Assembly (NCBI RefSeq): GCF_000473265.1
Contig: NZ_KI421511.1
Location: 7,271,909 to 7,335,908 of the forward strand
Length of the DNA stretch: 64,000 nt
Reading direction: 5' to 3'
Source of the DNA: Amycolatopsis thermoflava N1165
Lineage (GTDB): Bacteria; Actinomycetota; Actinomycetes; Mycobacteriales; Pseudonocardiaceae
Part shown: in pieces, positions 40,747-52,327 of the stretch
How the letters are laid out: the number at the start of each line of letters is the position of its first letter
Position numbering within the stretch: position 1 is the first letter of the stretch
Notes under the pieces: model-generated
What the model was told of the DNA's origin: nothing
What the model saw: the letters and a program-made list of their open reading frames with translations, nothing else
Database searches by the model: none
Translations under genes and position numbers: made by a program

Positions 40747-41345
40747 CGGCCGGCGCGCCGCCGCATGAGCAGCACGGTGCCGGCGCTGCCGCCGACGAGG
40801 ACGAGCGCCCCGACCGCGACCGCCGGGCCGGCGTCGGTGCCCTGGTCGCCGCCGCCGGTGTCCACGCCACCGACCGGCTTGACCTTCACCTGCGAGCCGC
40901 CGGTGGAGTTCTGCTCACCGAACTTGGTCTCGCACGCGATGCCGTCGTGGTCGGCGTCCAGGCGGTGCGGGTCGCTGCGGTCGGCGTCGAGGACCGCCTG
41001 GGCCTGCGCCTGGGTCGCGAAGTCGGCGCAGTCGAGGTCCGCGGTGGTCGTCTCGGGCGGAGCCGTCACGGGCGGCGCCTGGGTGGCGGGGCTGCTGCTC
41101 GGGGTGGACGGCTGCTCCGACGGCTTGTGCGGCAGGCTTTCGCAGGCGATGCCGTCGTTGTCGTCGTCGAGGTTGTACGGATCTCCCGGCGTCTGGTCGA
41201 AAATGGCCTGCGCTTCTTCCTGGTAGGTGAAGTCGCCGCAGTCGTAGAGATCGGTCGGCTGAGCCGCGAAAACCGCAGGTGCCGGACCGAGCAGCGCGAT
41301 ACCCGCCACCGCGACCGTGCCGAGAACGCGACTGATCATGCGCAT
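40743..41345 (-). CDS. Secreted excalibur-domain protein with C-terminal membrane anchor
   Basis: 200 residues. Signal peptide ~1-28 ('VLGTVAVAGIALLGPAPAVF'), two excalibur calcium-binding modules ('YNLDDDNDGIACESLP', 'HRLDADHDGIACETKF'; D-x-D-x-D-G-x2-C-E with a Cys partner 'YDCGDF'/'LDCADF'), a Pro/Thr/Ser linker between them, and a C-terminal membrane helix ('AVAVGALVLVGGSAGTVLL') ending in RRR. This is the tail architecture of a sortase substrate but no LPxTG-like motif is evident. Coupled to the sortase gene. Upstream 41346-41557 is an AT-rich promoter region without a gene. Confidence 0.85.
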   Translation of the reverse strand: MRMISRVLGTVAVAGIALLGPAPAVFAAQPTDLYDCGDFTYQEEAQAIFDQTPGDPYNLDDDNDGIACESLPHKPSEQPSTPSSSPATQAPPVTAPPETTTADLDCADFATQAQAQAVLDADRSDPHRLDADHDGIACETKFGEQNSTGGSQVKVKPVGGVDTGGGDQGTDAGPAVAVGALVLVGGSAGTVLLMRRRAGR

Positions 41346-41557
41346 GGGGACGTCCTTTTCGGAAGGAATTGATCTCGGGGCAATGCAGCCGCTTTGTCGT
41401 TCCGGAAAGGATGAACGTTACGCGCACGGAAATAGGAATTTGTTGTCGAAATTATGGCGGTATCTGGATGTTGTTCACCGTGCAAGGACGGCGCGAAGAT
41501 CGACCTCCGGGTGGCGGTGGCCGGCGACGACATCCCCGCCGGACCGCCACCACCGCA

Positions 41558-43369
<1,812 letters not shown>

Positions 43370-43392
43370 GCCGCGGAGCCTGACCGGCGAAC

Positions 43393-43408
43393 GTTGGCGC
43401 GACGTTGG
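43393..43408 (-). promoter_or_regulatory. CCAAC element upstream of acs
   Basis: On the minus strand CCAACGTCGCGCCAAC; 14 of 16 bases agree with the element before the aldehyde dehydrogenase (44710-44725). It contains CCAAC twice, 11 bp apart, about one helical turn. It lies 24 bases upstream of the acs start. Confidence 0.6.
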
Positions 43409-43500
43409 AACCCTCCGTGCGGGTAGGTGCGCCCGCGGCGATCGTCAGGCATCATGGAGCACCATCGCGCCGGAAGCACGAGGACGACGGGGTCGCGGAA

Positions 43501-44706
43501 ATGGCAGAGCGTAGTGCGCTCCACCAGCGCCGCGCGGCCCTGGAACGGGAATGGGCCCGCTGGGTGCCGGCTCAGGCACGCCCGGAAACCCTGGAACTGC
43601 GCAGCGAGGTGGCCGAATCCTGGGCACGTTCGCTGTCCATCGTGGATCCGTCACGGGACAGCGCGCCCGCGGCCGGTGACGAGGTGCGCTCCCGATGGCG
43701 CGAGTCGCCGCTGCGGGCCCCCGTCACCGAACTGGCCGACGAGCTGCGCAGCATCGCCGACGACGCCGGTTTCGTCGCGGCCGTCACCGACGAGTCCGGC
43801 ACGATCCTGTGGACCTGCGGCGGACGGGTCATGCGGCGGCGGGCCGAGCGCGTGAACTTCGCGCCCGGCGGCCGCTGGGACGAGCCGGACATGGGCACCA
43901 ACGCGTTGTCGCTGGCGCTGCGCACCGGCCGCCCGAGCAGCGTCTTCTCCGCCGAGCACCTGGTCGCGGCCCTGCACGGCTGGGTCTGCTACTGCGCGCC
44001 GATCCGCGACCCGCGCGGGCGCCACCTCGGCGTCCTCGACCTGTCCACCACCTGGGACCGGTCGCACCCGCTGGCCATGTCGACGGTCCGCACGCTGGTC
44101 ACCGCGATCGAATCGCGGCTGCAGGCCGCCCCGCCCGCGGCCCCGGGCATCCGGCTGTCCTGCCTGGGCTCCGGCAGCGCCACGTTCGACGGCGTCCCGC
44201 TGCGGTTGTCGCCGCGGCAGCTGGAGGTGCTCACCCTGCTCGCGCTCGAACCCGGCGGCTTCTCGCCCGACGGGTTACGCGAAGCGCTGTACGGGGATCT
44301 GCCCGTCACCAGCACGACGTTGCGCGCCGAGGCCTCCCACCTGCGGCGCATGCTCGGCGGCGGGCTGGCGAACCGCCGCTACGCCCTGACCGCGCCCATC
44401 GACTGCGACGCCGTCGACGTGCTGACCGCGCTCAAGGCTGGGGACACCGCGACGGCCGTGCGCCGCTACACCGGGCCGCTGCTGCCCGCGTCCGAGGCGC
44501 CCGGCATCACCCGGTGGCGGGACCACCTGGAGGTCGCCGTGCGGGAGGCCGTGCTGTCCTCGCGCGAGCCCGACCTGGCGCTGACCTACGGCGAGCGGCA
44601 CCCGTTCGACCTGCAGGTCCACGAGCACGCGCACCGCCTGCTGAGCCCCGGCGACGGCCGGCGCGGCATCGCGGCGGCCCGCCTGCACGAGGCCCTGCGC
44701 GACTGA
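43501..44706 (+). CDS. GAF-domain regulator with C-terminal winged helix (alcohol/aldehyde control)
   Basis: 401 residues from ATG 43501. Residues ~60-210 form an AcoR-like GAF sensor ('FAPGGRWDEPDMGTNALSLA', 'HGWVCYCAPIRDPRGRHLGV', 'LDLSTTWDRSHPL'), ~230-330 an OmpR-like winged helix ('FDGVPLRLSPRQLEVLTLLA', 'LREALYGDLPVTSTTLRAEA', 'SHLRRMLGGGLANRRYAL'). Such proteins commonly sit beside ExaC-type aldehyde dehydrogenase genes in actinobacteria and lack the sigma-54 module of AcoR. Flanked by acs and the dehydrogenase, both with the CCAAC element, so it probably binds there. Confidence 0.8.
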   Translation: MAERSALHQRRAALEREWARWVPAQARPETLELRSEVAESWARSLSIVDPSRDSAPAAGDEVRSRWRESPLRAPVTELADELRSIADDAGFVAAVTDESGTILWTCGGRVMRRRAERVNFAPGGRWDEPDMGTNALSLALRTGRPSSVFSAEHLVAALHGWVCYCAPIRDPRGRHLGVLDLSTTWDRSHPLAMSTVRTLVTAIESRLQAAPPAAPGIRLSCLGSGSATFDGVPLRLSPRQLEVLTLLALEPGGFSPDGLREALYGDLPVTSTTLRAEASHLRRMLGGGLANRRYALTAPIDCDAVDVLTALKAGDTATAVRRYTGPLLPASEAPGITRWRDHLEVAVREAVLSSREPDLALTYGERHPFDLQVHEHAHRLLSPGDGRRGIAAARLHEALRD

Positions 44707-44709
44707 GCG

Positions 44710-44725
44710 CCAACGTTTCGCCAAC
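44710..44725 (+). promoter_or_regulatory. CCAAC element upstream of the aldehyde dehydrogenase
   Basis: CCAACGTTTCGCCAAC, the partner of 43393-43408, 59 bases before the dehydrogenase ATG and just after the regulator gene. Confidence 0.6.
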
Positions 44726-44784
44726 CCGCGACGGGCACGGTGGCACCCATCACACCGATGTGATCGAGTGAATGGAGTGCTTCC

Positions 44785-46301
<1,517 letters not shown>

Positions 46302-46302
<1 letters not shown>

Positions 46303-46661
46303 TGGTGCAACGGGTCTCGATGACCGGGGCCGCGGTCGCTCTGCTGCGCCGGCTGATCGAGCAGCACGGACCGGTGATGTTCCACCAGTCCGGCGGCTGC
46401 TGCGACGGCAGCGCCCCGATGTGCTACCCGGACGGCGAGTTCCGGGTGGGCGACTCGGACGTGCTGCTCGGCCATGTCGGCGACGGCACGCCGTTCTGGA
46501 TGAGCGCCGACCAGTATGCCTACTGGCGGCACACGCACCTGACGGTGGACGTCGTGGCCGGGCGGGGCAGCGGGTTCTCGCTGGAGGCGCCCGAAGGCGT
46601 GCGCTTCCTGATCCGGTCCCGTCTGCTCACCGACGAAGAACTGGCCCTGCTGGACAACTGA
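46302..46661 (+). CDS. DUF779 protein (aldehyde dehydrogenase companion)
   Basis: 119 residues. 'ALLRRLIEQHGPVMFHQSGG', 'CCDGSAPMCYPDGEFRVGD' and 'FWMSADQYAYWRHTHLTVDV' are the DUF779 signature, rich in Cys and His that could bind a metal or acyl group. The family is almost always adjacent to ExaC-type aldehyde dehydrogenases; its biochemical role is unknown. Translationally coupled (TGATG). A strong terminator follows. Confidence 0.88.
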
Positions 46662-46666
46662 AAACC

Positions 46667-46705
46667 GCGAAAAAGGCCCGGACCCCGCGTCCGGGCCTTT
46701 TTCGC
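46667..46705 (+). terminator. Strong intrinsic terminator after DUF779
   Basis: A perfect 17 bp stem (46667-46683 with 46689-46705, loop CCCGC) including AAAAAGGCCCGGAC/GTCCGGGCCTTTTT, so T-runs occur on both strands. It separates the dehydrogenase/DUF779 unit from the methanol dehydrogenase promoter. Confidence 0.92.
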
Positions 46706-46713
46706 GTCCAGGG

Positions 46714-46737
46714 GCACCTGTCCGATCGGGCAGGTGC
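46714..46737. promoter_or_regulatory. Palindromic operator upstream of methanol dehydrogenase
   Basis: CACCTGTCCGATCGGGCAGG lies at the centre of a 24 bp dyad with one mismatched pair. The same 20 bp core occurs as a perfect palindrome at 55748-55767 before the second alcohol dehydrogenase. Size and symmetry resemble sites of NarL/DosR-type response regulators, one of which is encoded at 52328-52978. Confidence 0.65.
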
Positions 46738-46874
46738 GCGCCCCGCCGGTCGTGCGGAGTCGCGTGCCGGGCGAGGAGTATTGCGCCACAAGCGTTTCCG
46801 CGCCGTGCGACGGGAGCTAGCTTCGGTGTGCGCGTCACCACAGTCGCTCGTCGCGCAGGAAGGAAAAGTGCGTC

Positions 46875-48167
46875 ATGCAGGTCGACGAATTGCTGAAGCC
46901 GTTCCCCATCAAGGAGTTCCACCCGTTCCCGCGGGCGCTCCTCGGCCCCGGGGCCCACGAGATGATCGGCCCGGAGGCGCTGAAGCTGGGCTTCAAGAAG
47001 ACGCTGGTGATGACGAGCGGGCTGCGCGGGTCCGACATCGTCCACAAGATCACCGAGTCGATGAAGTACCACGGGCTGGAGGTCGTCCTCTACGACAAGG
47101 TCGAGTCCAACCCCAAGGACTACAACGTCATGGACGCGGTCAAGCTGTACCAGGAGAACAAGTGTGACAGCTTCGTCTCCATCGGCGGCGGGTCCTCGCA
47201 CGACGCCTGCAAGGGCGCCCGCATCTCGGTCGCGCACGACGGCCGCAACGTCAACGACTTCGAGGGCTTCAACAAGTCCGAGAACCCGCGCAACCCTCCG
47301 CACATCGCGGTGTCCACCACGGCGGGCACCGGCTCGGAGACGTCCTGGGCCTACGTCATCACCGACACCACCACCGACCCGGACAACCCGCACAAGTATG
47401 TGGCGTTCGACGACGCCTCGGTCGCCACGCTGGCGATCGACGACCCGGTGCTCTACTACAGCTGCCCGATCGACTACACCGCGCAGTGCGGGTTCGACGT
47501 GCTCGCGCACGCTTCCGAGCCGTACGTGTCGCGGCTGAACTTCGAGCCGTCGCTGGGCAACGCGCTGCGGGCCATCAAGCTCACCGCGGAGAACCTGCGG
47601 CAGGCCACCTGGAACCCGACCGAGCTGTCCGGCCGTGAGGGCATGATGTACGCGCAGTACATCGCCGCGCAGGCGTTCAACTCCGGCGGACTCGGGATCA
47701 TCCACTCCATCTCGCACGCGGTCAGCGCCTTCTACGACACCCACCACGGCCTGAACAACGCGATCGCCCTGCCGCGCGTGTGGGCGTTCAACATGCCGGT
47801 GGCGTACAAGCGGTTCGCCGACATCGCCGAGGTGATGGGCGTGGACACGCACGGCATGACCGACGTGCAGGCCGCGGACGCGGCGCTGGCGGCCGCGATC
47901 CGGCTGCTGCGCGACGTGGGCATCCCGGAGAAGTTCACCGACGTCACCCAGGACAGCTACTCGAAGAACCGGCTCGGCCAGGGCCCGACGAAGTTCTACG
48001 AGCAGGCGAGCGTCATCAAGGGCGACGACGAGGACGTGGACCGCATCACGAACCATGTCCTCGGCGACGCCTGCACGCCAGGCAACGCCAAGGAGTGCAC
48101 CTTCGAGACGGTCCGCCCCGTCGTCGATCACTGCATGAACGGCGACCTGGACGACCTGCTCAGCTGA
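46875..48167 (+). CDS. mno: NDMA-type (nicotinoprotein) methanol dehydrogenase
   Basis: 430 residues, AGGAAGG upstream. Iron-ADH (type III) fold: 'LLGPGAHEMIGPEALKLGFK', NAD-binding 'SFVSIGGGSSHDACKGARIS', 'STTAGTGSETSWAYVITDTT', and the metal region 'GGLGIIHSISHAVSAFYDTH' 'HGLNNAIALPRV'. The long, acidic C-terminal region and the overall sequence are those of the decameric actinobacterial enzymes that keep NAD(H) tightly bound, are assayed with NDMA, and in vivo pass electrons through mycofactocin. Likely substrates are methanol, ethanol and other primary alcohols. Starts the operon mno-moxR-VWA-mftM-satP. Confidence 0.9.
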   Translation: MQVDELLKPFPIKEFHPFPRALLGPGAHEMIGPEALKLGFKKTLVMTSGLRGSDIVHKITESMKYHGLEVVLYDKVESNPKDYNVMDAVKLYQENKCDSFVSIGGGSSHDACKGARISVAHDGRNVNDFEGFNKSENPRNPPHIAVSTTAGTGSETSWAYVITDTTTDPDNPHKYVAFDDASVATLAIDDPVLYYSCPIDYTAQCGFDVLAHASEPYVSRLNFEPSLGNALRAIKLTAENLRQATWNPTELSGREGMMYAQYIAAQAFNSGGLGIIHSISHAVSAFYDTHHGLNNAIALPRVWAFNMPVAYKRFADIAEVMGVDTHGMTDVQAADAALAAAIRLLRDVGIPEKFTDVTQDSYSKNRLGQGPTKFYEQASVIKGDDEDVDRITNHVLGDACTPGNAKECTFETVRPVVDHCMNGDLDDLLS

Positions 48168-48230
48168 CTCAACCGCCGGGGGCGGGCTGGACGGGGCCGC
48201 CCCCGGCACCCCTACCGAGGAGGGTTTGGC

Positions 48231-49262
48231 GTGACCGCATTCGACTCCGTCGAGGAGGCGGGGAAGGCGCTCGCGGCGCAGGGTTACCTGACCGACGACC
48301 GGCTCGCGACGATGGTGTTCCTGATGACCCGGCTGGAGAAGCCGGTGCTGCTGGAGGGCCCGGCCGGCGTCGGCAAGACGGAACTGGCGAAGTCACTCGC
48401 CGCCGCAACCGGCCGACGGCTGCTGCGCCTGCAGTGCTACGAGGGCCAGGACGAAGCCAGCGCGCTCTACGAGTGGGACTACGGCAAGCAGCTGCTCTAC
48501 ACCCAGATCCTCCGCGAGAAGATCGGCCAGCTCGTGGCCGACGCGCCGGACCTGCACGACGCGGTCGACCGCATCGGCGCGCAGGAGAGCGTGTTCTTCT
48601 CCGAACGTTTCCTCGCCGCGCGCCCGCTGCTGGAGGCGGTCCGCTCCGAGGAACCCGTGGTGCTGCTGATCGACGAGATCGACCGCGCCGACGAGGCGCT
48701 GGAGGCGGTGCTGCTGGAGATGCTGGGGGAGTACCAGATCTCGGTGCCGGAGATCGGCACGTTCACCGCCCGCAACCGCCCGTACGTGATCCTCACCTCG
48801 AACAACACCCGCGACCTCGCGGCCGCCCTGAAACGCCGCTGCCTGCACCTGTTCCTCGACTACCCGTCGGCGGAGCGCGAGCTGGACATCGTGCGCAGCA
48901 AGGACACCGGCCTGCCCGAGGCGCTCGCCCGCCAGCTCGTCGAGATCGTGCGCGGCCTGCGTGAGCTGGAGCTGCGCAAATCGCCCAGCATCTCGGAGAC
49001 CATCGACTGGGCACGCACGCTCGCCGTGCTGGGGGTCGACGAACTGACCGCGCCGGTGCTGTCCGACACGGTGTCGGTGGTGGTCAAGTACGACAAGGAC
49101 GTGCGCAAGGCCCTCGAAGCGCTGCCGCGGCTGGTCGACCCGAACGCCGAAGTGCCCGAGACGCTGCACGGCCACGGACACGGGCACGGACACGGCCACT
49201 CGCACGAGGCGCCGAAGGTCAGCGCCGACCGCGGCAGCCGGTCGTTCGGCCGGCGGTCCTAG
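48231..49262 (+). CDS. MoxR-type AAA+ ATPase with His-rich C-terminus
   Basis: 343 residues from GTG (GAGGAGG upstream). Walker A 'LEGPAGVGKTELAKSLA', Walker B 'VVLLIDEIDRADEALEA', sensor 'ILTSNNTRDLAAALKRRCLH' (Arg finger). Residues ~310-325 are 'HGHGHGHGHGHSHE', a metal-binding-like tail absent from ordinary MoxR proteins. MoxR/VWA pairs act as chaperones that insert metals or cofactors into dehydrogenases, Rubisco, NO reductase or CO dehydrogenase. Placed directly after mno, it probably activates that enzyme. Confidence 0.88.
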   Translation: MTAFDSVEEAGKALAAQGYLTDDRLATMVFLMTRLEKPVLLEGPAGVGKTELAKSLAAATGRRLLRLQCYEGQDEASALYEWDYGKQLLYTQILREKIGQLVADAPDLHDAVDRIGAQESVFFSERFLAARPLLEAVRSEEPVVLLIDEIDRADEALEAVLLEMLGEYQISVPEIGTFTARNRPYVILTSNNTRDLAAALKRRCLHLFLDYPSAERELDIVRSKDTGLPEALARQLVEIVRGLRELELRKSPSISETIDWARTLAVLGVDELTAPVLSDTVSVVVKYDKDVRKALEALPRLVDPNAEVPETLHGHGHGHGHGHSHEAPKVSADRGSRSFGRRS

Positions 49263-49271
49263 GGACACGCG

Positions 49272-50774
49272 ATGGAGGCCAGTCTGCACCGGTTCGTGCG
49301 GCTGCTGCGGCTGCGGGACGTCCGCATCTCGGTGCCGGAGACCATCGACGCCCTGCGCTGCGCCGCCGAGCCCGGCATCCTCGCCGACCGGGCCGTGCTC
49401 AAGGAGGCGCTGCGGCTCGCGCTGGTCAAGGACCACCGCGACGACCCGGCGTTCGACGAGATCTTCGACGCGTTCTTCGCGCTGGTGCGGGTCGGGCCGT
49501 CCGAGCACGGGCACGGCCACGGGCACAGCCACGACGACCTGTCCGACACCGGCGAGCTGGAGAGCTTCACGCTGTCCGAGGAGCCGAGCGAGACCCCGCA
49601 GCAGGGGCACGAGCACGGCAAGCCCAGCGACATCCGGGACTACTTCGACCAGTCCGACCTGGCCCAGCAGTACAACCTGCACCAGGAGGCCAACAAGGTC
49701 GACCTCGCGTCGATGACCGACGAGATCGTGTTCTCCACGGACAACGCGGTCGCCGGCGACGCCGGGTACCGGGTGCAGCTGGACACCGACCGCCTGCACG
49801 GCGCGGGCGTGCCCGGCCGGTTGTCCCAGGAGACCGGCACGAAGGTCGACGCCGAGTTGAGCATCGCCGAGCAGGACGCGCTGCTGGGCTGGCTCGAGCA
49901 GGCCGCGGACGGCGACGAGGACGACGCCGCACAGTTGCGCCGCCGGCTCGCCGGGGTGCTGGAGAACCTGCCGGAGGCGTTGAAACGGCACCTGGAAGCG
50001 TTGCTGGAGCTGGAGAACACGGTCGTCGAGACGCGGGAGAAGCGAGCGGCCCACGTCGACCAGGCCGGGGAGAGCGAGCGGGCCGAGCTGGAGGAGTCGT
50101 TGCGCCGGCTCGCGTCGTCGCTGCGCGGCGCGCTGACCCACCGCAGGCGCATCGCCAGCGCGGGCCGCGTCGATCCGGGGCGGACCATGCGGCGCAACAT
50201 GCGCTTCGACGGCATCCCGTTCAGCCCGGTCACCGTGCGGCGCGCGGAGGACCGGCCACGGCTCGTGGTGCTCGCCGACGTCAGCCTGTCCGTGCGGGCC
50301 ACCGCGCGGTTCACCCTGCACCTGGTGCACGGCCTGCAGAACCTGTTCGCGCAGGTGCGGTCGTTCGCGTTCGTCGACGACATCGCCGAGACCACCGAGC
50401 TGTTCGCCGAGCACCCGGTGGAGCGCGCACTCGGCCTGATTTTCGGCGGCGACGTCCTCGACGTGGACGCCAACTCGAACTACGGCGCAGCGTTCGGCGA
50501 GTTCCTGGCCGAGCACTCGTCGGCCGTGACCCGCCGGACCACCGTGCTGGTGCTGGGCGACGGGCGGGGCAACGGCAACGACCCGAACCTGGGCGCCTTC
50601 GCCGAGATCTCCCGCCGCGCACGGGAGACCATCTGGCTCACCCCCGAGCCGCGCTACTCGTGGGGCCTGGGCGGCTGCGACCTGCCCGCCTACGCCGAGT
50701 ACTGCAGCAAGGTCCGGGTGGTCCGCGATCTGTCCGGATTGGACCGGGTCGCGCTGGACCTGGTGACGCGATGA
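49272..50774 (+). CDS. VWA-domain (CoxE-like) protein with internal His-rich stretch
   Basis: 500 residues. N-terminal helical region 'RFVRLLRLRDVRISVPETID' typical of CoxE-like partners, a His-rich insert at ~78-90 ('HGHGHGHSHDD') plus 'QGHEHGK' near 117, and a C-terminal VWA (~310-495) with the MIDAS D-x-S-x-S in 'LVVLADVSLSVRATARF' and 'DANSNYGAAFGEF'. It is the substrate-recruiting partner of the MoxR ATPase. Its stop overlaps the methyltransferase start (ATGA). Confidence 0.87.
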   Translation: MEASLHRFVRLLRLRDVRISVPETIDALRCAAEPGILADRAVLKEALRLALVKDHRDDPAFDEIFDAFFALVRVGPSEHGHGHGHSHDDLSDTGELESFTLSEEPSETPQQGHEHGKPSDIRDYFDQSDLAQQYNLHQEANKVDLASMTDEIVFSTDNAVAGDAGYRVQLDTDRLHGAGVPGRLSQETGTKVDAELSIAEQDALLGWLEQAADGDEDDAAQLRRRLAGVLENLPEALKRHLEALLELENTVVETREKRAAHVDQAGESERAELEESLRRLASSLRGALTHRRRIASAGRVDPGRTMRRNMRFDGIPFSPVTVRRAEDRPRLVVLADVSLSVRATARFTLHLVHGLQNLFAQVRSFAFVDDIAETTELFAEHPVERALGLIFGGDVLDVDANSNYGAAFGEFLAEHSSAVTRRTTVLVLGDGRGNGNDPNLGAFAEISRRARETIWLTPEPRYSWGLGGCDLPAYAEYCSKVRVVRDLSGLDRVALDLVTR

Positions 50775-51646
50775 CCGCCGCACTGGACCCGCTCGCGCCG
50801 TTCCCGGTCGCCGAGTACCTCGACGACCTGGTGCGCGTCGTGCGGGCCGAGGACGACGGGCGGGCGGCGGTGGTGCGCACCGAGCATTTCCGGCTGCACC
50901 GGGCCGGGCGGCGCATCGAGGTGAGCCACTGCCTGCGCCCCGACCAGCTGCACAACGGCCTGACCGGGCTGCTGATCGACGAGTTGTTCACGCCCGGCTG
51001 GCTGTGCGGCCAGGACACCTTCGAGCGCGTGTTCTGCGGCGTCGTCCGCAGCACCGTGCCGGACCCGGCCCGCGCCTGGGAAACCTTCTACGCCAACACC
51101 CTGGAGCACCTGCGCGATCCCCGCACCGCGCCGGAACTGATCGCGGGGATCGCGCCGGTGTACGCGCGGGTGCTGCGGCTCGTGCCGCCGGGCAGCGTGC
51201 TGGATCTGGGCTCGTGCTTCGGCTTCCTCGCGCTGATGCTCGCGCAGCGGCCGCGCACGACCGTGATCGCCTCCGACATCGTGGCCGGAACCATGCGCGT
51301 GCTGGCGACGGTCGCCGCCGCCTGGCAAACGCCGCTGCGCACGATGGTGTGCGACGCGGCGCGGGTGCCGCTGCCGGACCGGTGCGTCGACACGGTGACG
51401 GTCGTGCACCTGCTGGAGCACCTCGATCCCGCGACCGGCGCCGCGGTGCTGGCCGAAGCCCAGCGACTGGCCCGGTCCCGGGTCGTCGTCGCCGTCCCCT
51501 TCGAGGAGGTCCCCAACGCCGACTACGGTCACGTGCGCCGCTTCGACCTCGCGACGCTCACCGGACTCGGGTCGGCGAGCGGATGGCGCCACCGCGTCTC
51601 CGGTTTCCACGGTGGCTGGCTGATCCTGGACCGCCGTCCCGCCTGA
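50771..51646 (+). CDS. mftM: SAM methyltransferase, probable mycofactocin-glycan methyltransferase MftM
   Basis: 291 residues from ATG 50771. Class I core: 'SVLDLGSCFGFLALMLAQRP' (motif I), 'TVIASDIVAGTMRVLATVAA', 'VDTVTVVHLLEHLDP'. An N-terminal segment of ~100 residues ('DQLHNGLTGLLIDELFTPGW') precedes it. In Mycolicibacterium smegmatis the enzyme that methylates the oligoglucose chain of mycofactocin is encoded at the mno-type locus with the same kind of neighbours; that parallel, not a motif, is why I name it. If wrong, it is an unassigned methyltransferase of the alcohol-oxidation operon. Confidence 0.65.
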   Translation: MTAALDPLAPFPVAEYLDDLVRVVRAEDDGRAAVVRTEHFRLHRAGRRIEVSHCLRPDQLHNGLTGLLIDELFTPGWLCGQDTFERVFCGVVRSTVPDPARAWETFYANTLEHLRDPRTAPELIAGIAPVYARVLRLVPPGSVLDLGSCFGFLALMLAQRPRTTVIASDIVAGTMRVLATVAAAWQTPLRTMVCDAARVPLPDRCVDTVTVVHLLEHLDPATGAAVLAEAQRLARSRVVVAVPFEEVPNADYGHVRRFDLATLTGLGSASGWRHRVSGFHGGWLILDRRPA

Positions 51647-51676
51647 CCGCGTTACCCGCTCAACGAGGAGCACACG

Positions 51677-52291
51677 ATGACCACTGCCGTTGCCACCGAA
51701 GCCCCCGTCCGCACCGAGATCACGGGCGATCCGGCCCTGATCGGGGTGCCCACCTTCATCGTCGGCGCGATCGCGCTCGGCCTGGTGCTGACCGGGTACG
51801 TCCCGGCCGGCGCCGTCGGCGCGTCGATCGCCATCATCCTGCCCGCCACCGGCCTCGGCCAGCTCGTCGCCGCGGTCTGGGCGGCCGCGCTGGGCCAGAA
51901 CGCCGTGGCCGCCGTCTTCGGCGTGTTCACCGGTTTCTGGCTCAGCTACGCCGCACTCGTGCTCGGCCTGATCCACGGCTGGTTCGGCATCACCGCCGAC
52001 GCCGCGGTCGCCACGCAGGGCCTGTTCCTGATCGCCTGGCTGGTCACGGTGGTCCTGCTGACGCTGGGCACCCTGCGCCTGCCCGCCGCGTTCACGCTGT
52101 TGTTCACGCTGATCGACATCGCGCTCGCGCTGGTTCTCTACGGCACGGTGAGCGGTTCCACCTCGGCCACCACCGCCGGCGGGTACGTCGTCTTCGCCTT
52201 CACCGCGGTCGGTGTCTACCTGTTCGCCGGCGCCCTCTCGACGGCGACCGGCGGGCGTGGTCTGCCGCTGGGCCGCCCGGTCCTGCGCTGA
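51677..52291 (+). CDS. GPR1/FUN34/YaaH (SatP-type) acetate transporter
   Basis: 204 residues with six predicted membrane helices. The N-terminal 'GDPALIGVPTFIVGAIALGL' corresponds to the N-P-x-P-L-G-L gate motif of SatP transporters in a diverged form, and 'GFWLSYAALVLGL' matches the second conserved segment. Relatives carry acetate or other small carboxylates; the context (aldehyde oxidation, acs) fits acetate uptake or release. Last gene of the mno operon. Confidence 0.75.
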   Translation: MTTAVATEAPVRTEITGDPALIGVPTFIVGAIALGLVLTGYVPAGAVGASIAIILPATGLGQLVAAVWAAALGQNAVAAVFGVFTGFWLSYAALVLGLIHGWFGITADAAVATQGLFLIAWLVTVVLLTLGTLRLPAAFTLLFTLIDIALALVLYGTVSGSTSATTAGGYVVFAFTAVGVYLFAGALSTATGGRGLPLGRPVLR

Positions 52292-52297
52292 CGCCGG

Positions 52298-52327
52298 GGC
52301 ACCGGGCGGGCCACCCCGCCCGGTGCC
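52298..52327. terminator. Bidirectional terminator between convergent operons
   Basis: GGCACCGGGCGGG (52298-52310) and CCCGCCCGGTGCC (52315-52327) form a perfect 13 bp stem with loop CCAC, exactly between the SatP stop and the response-regulator stop. Confidence 0.75.
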
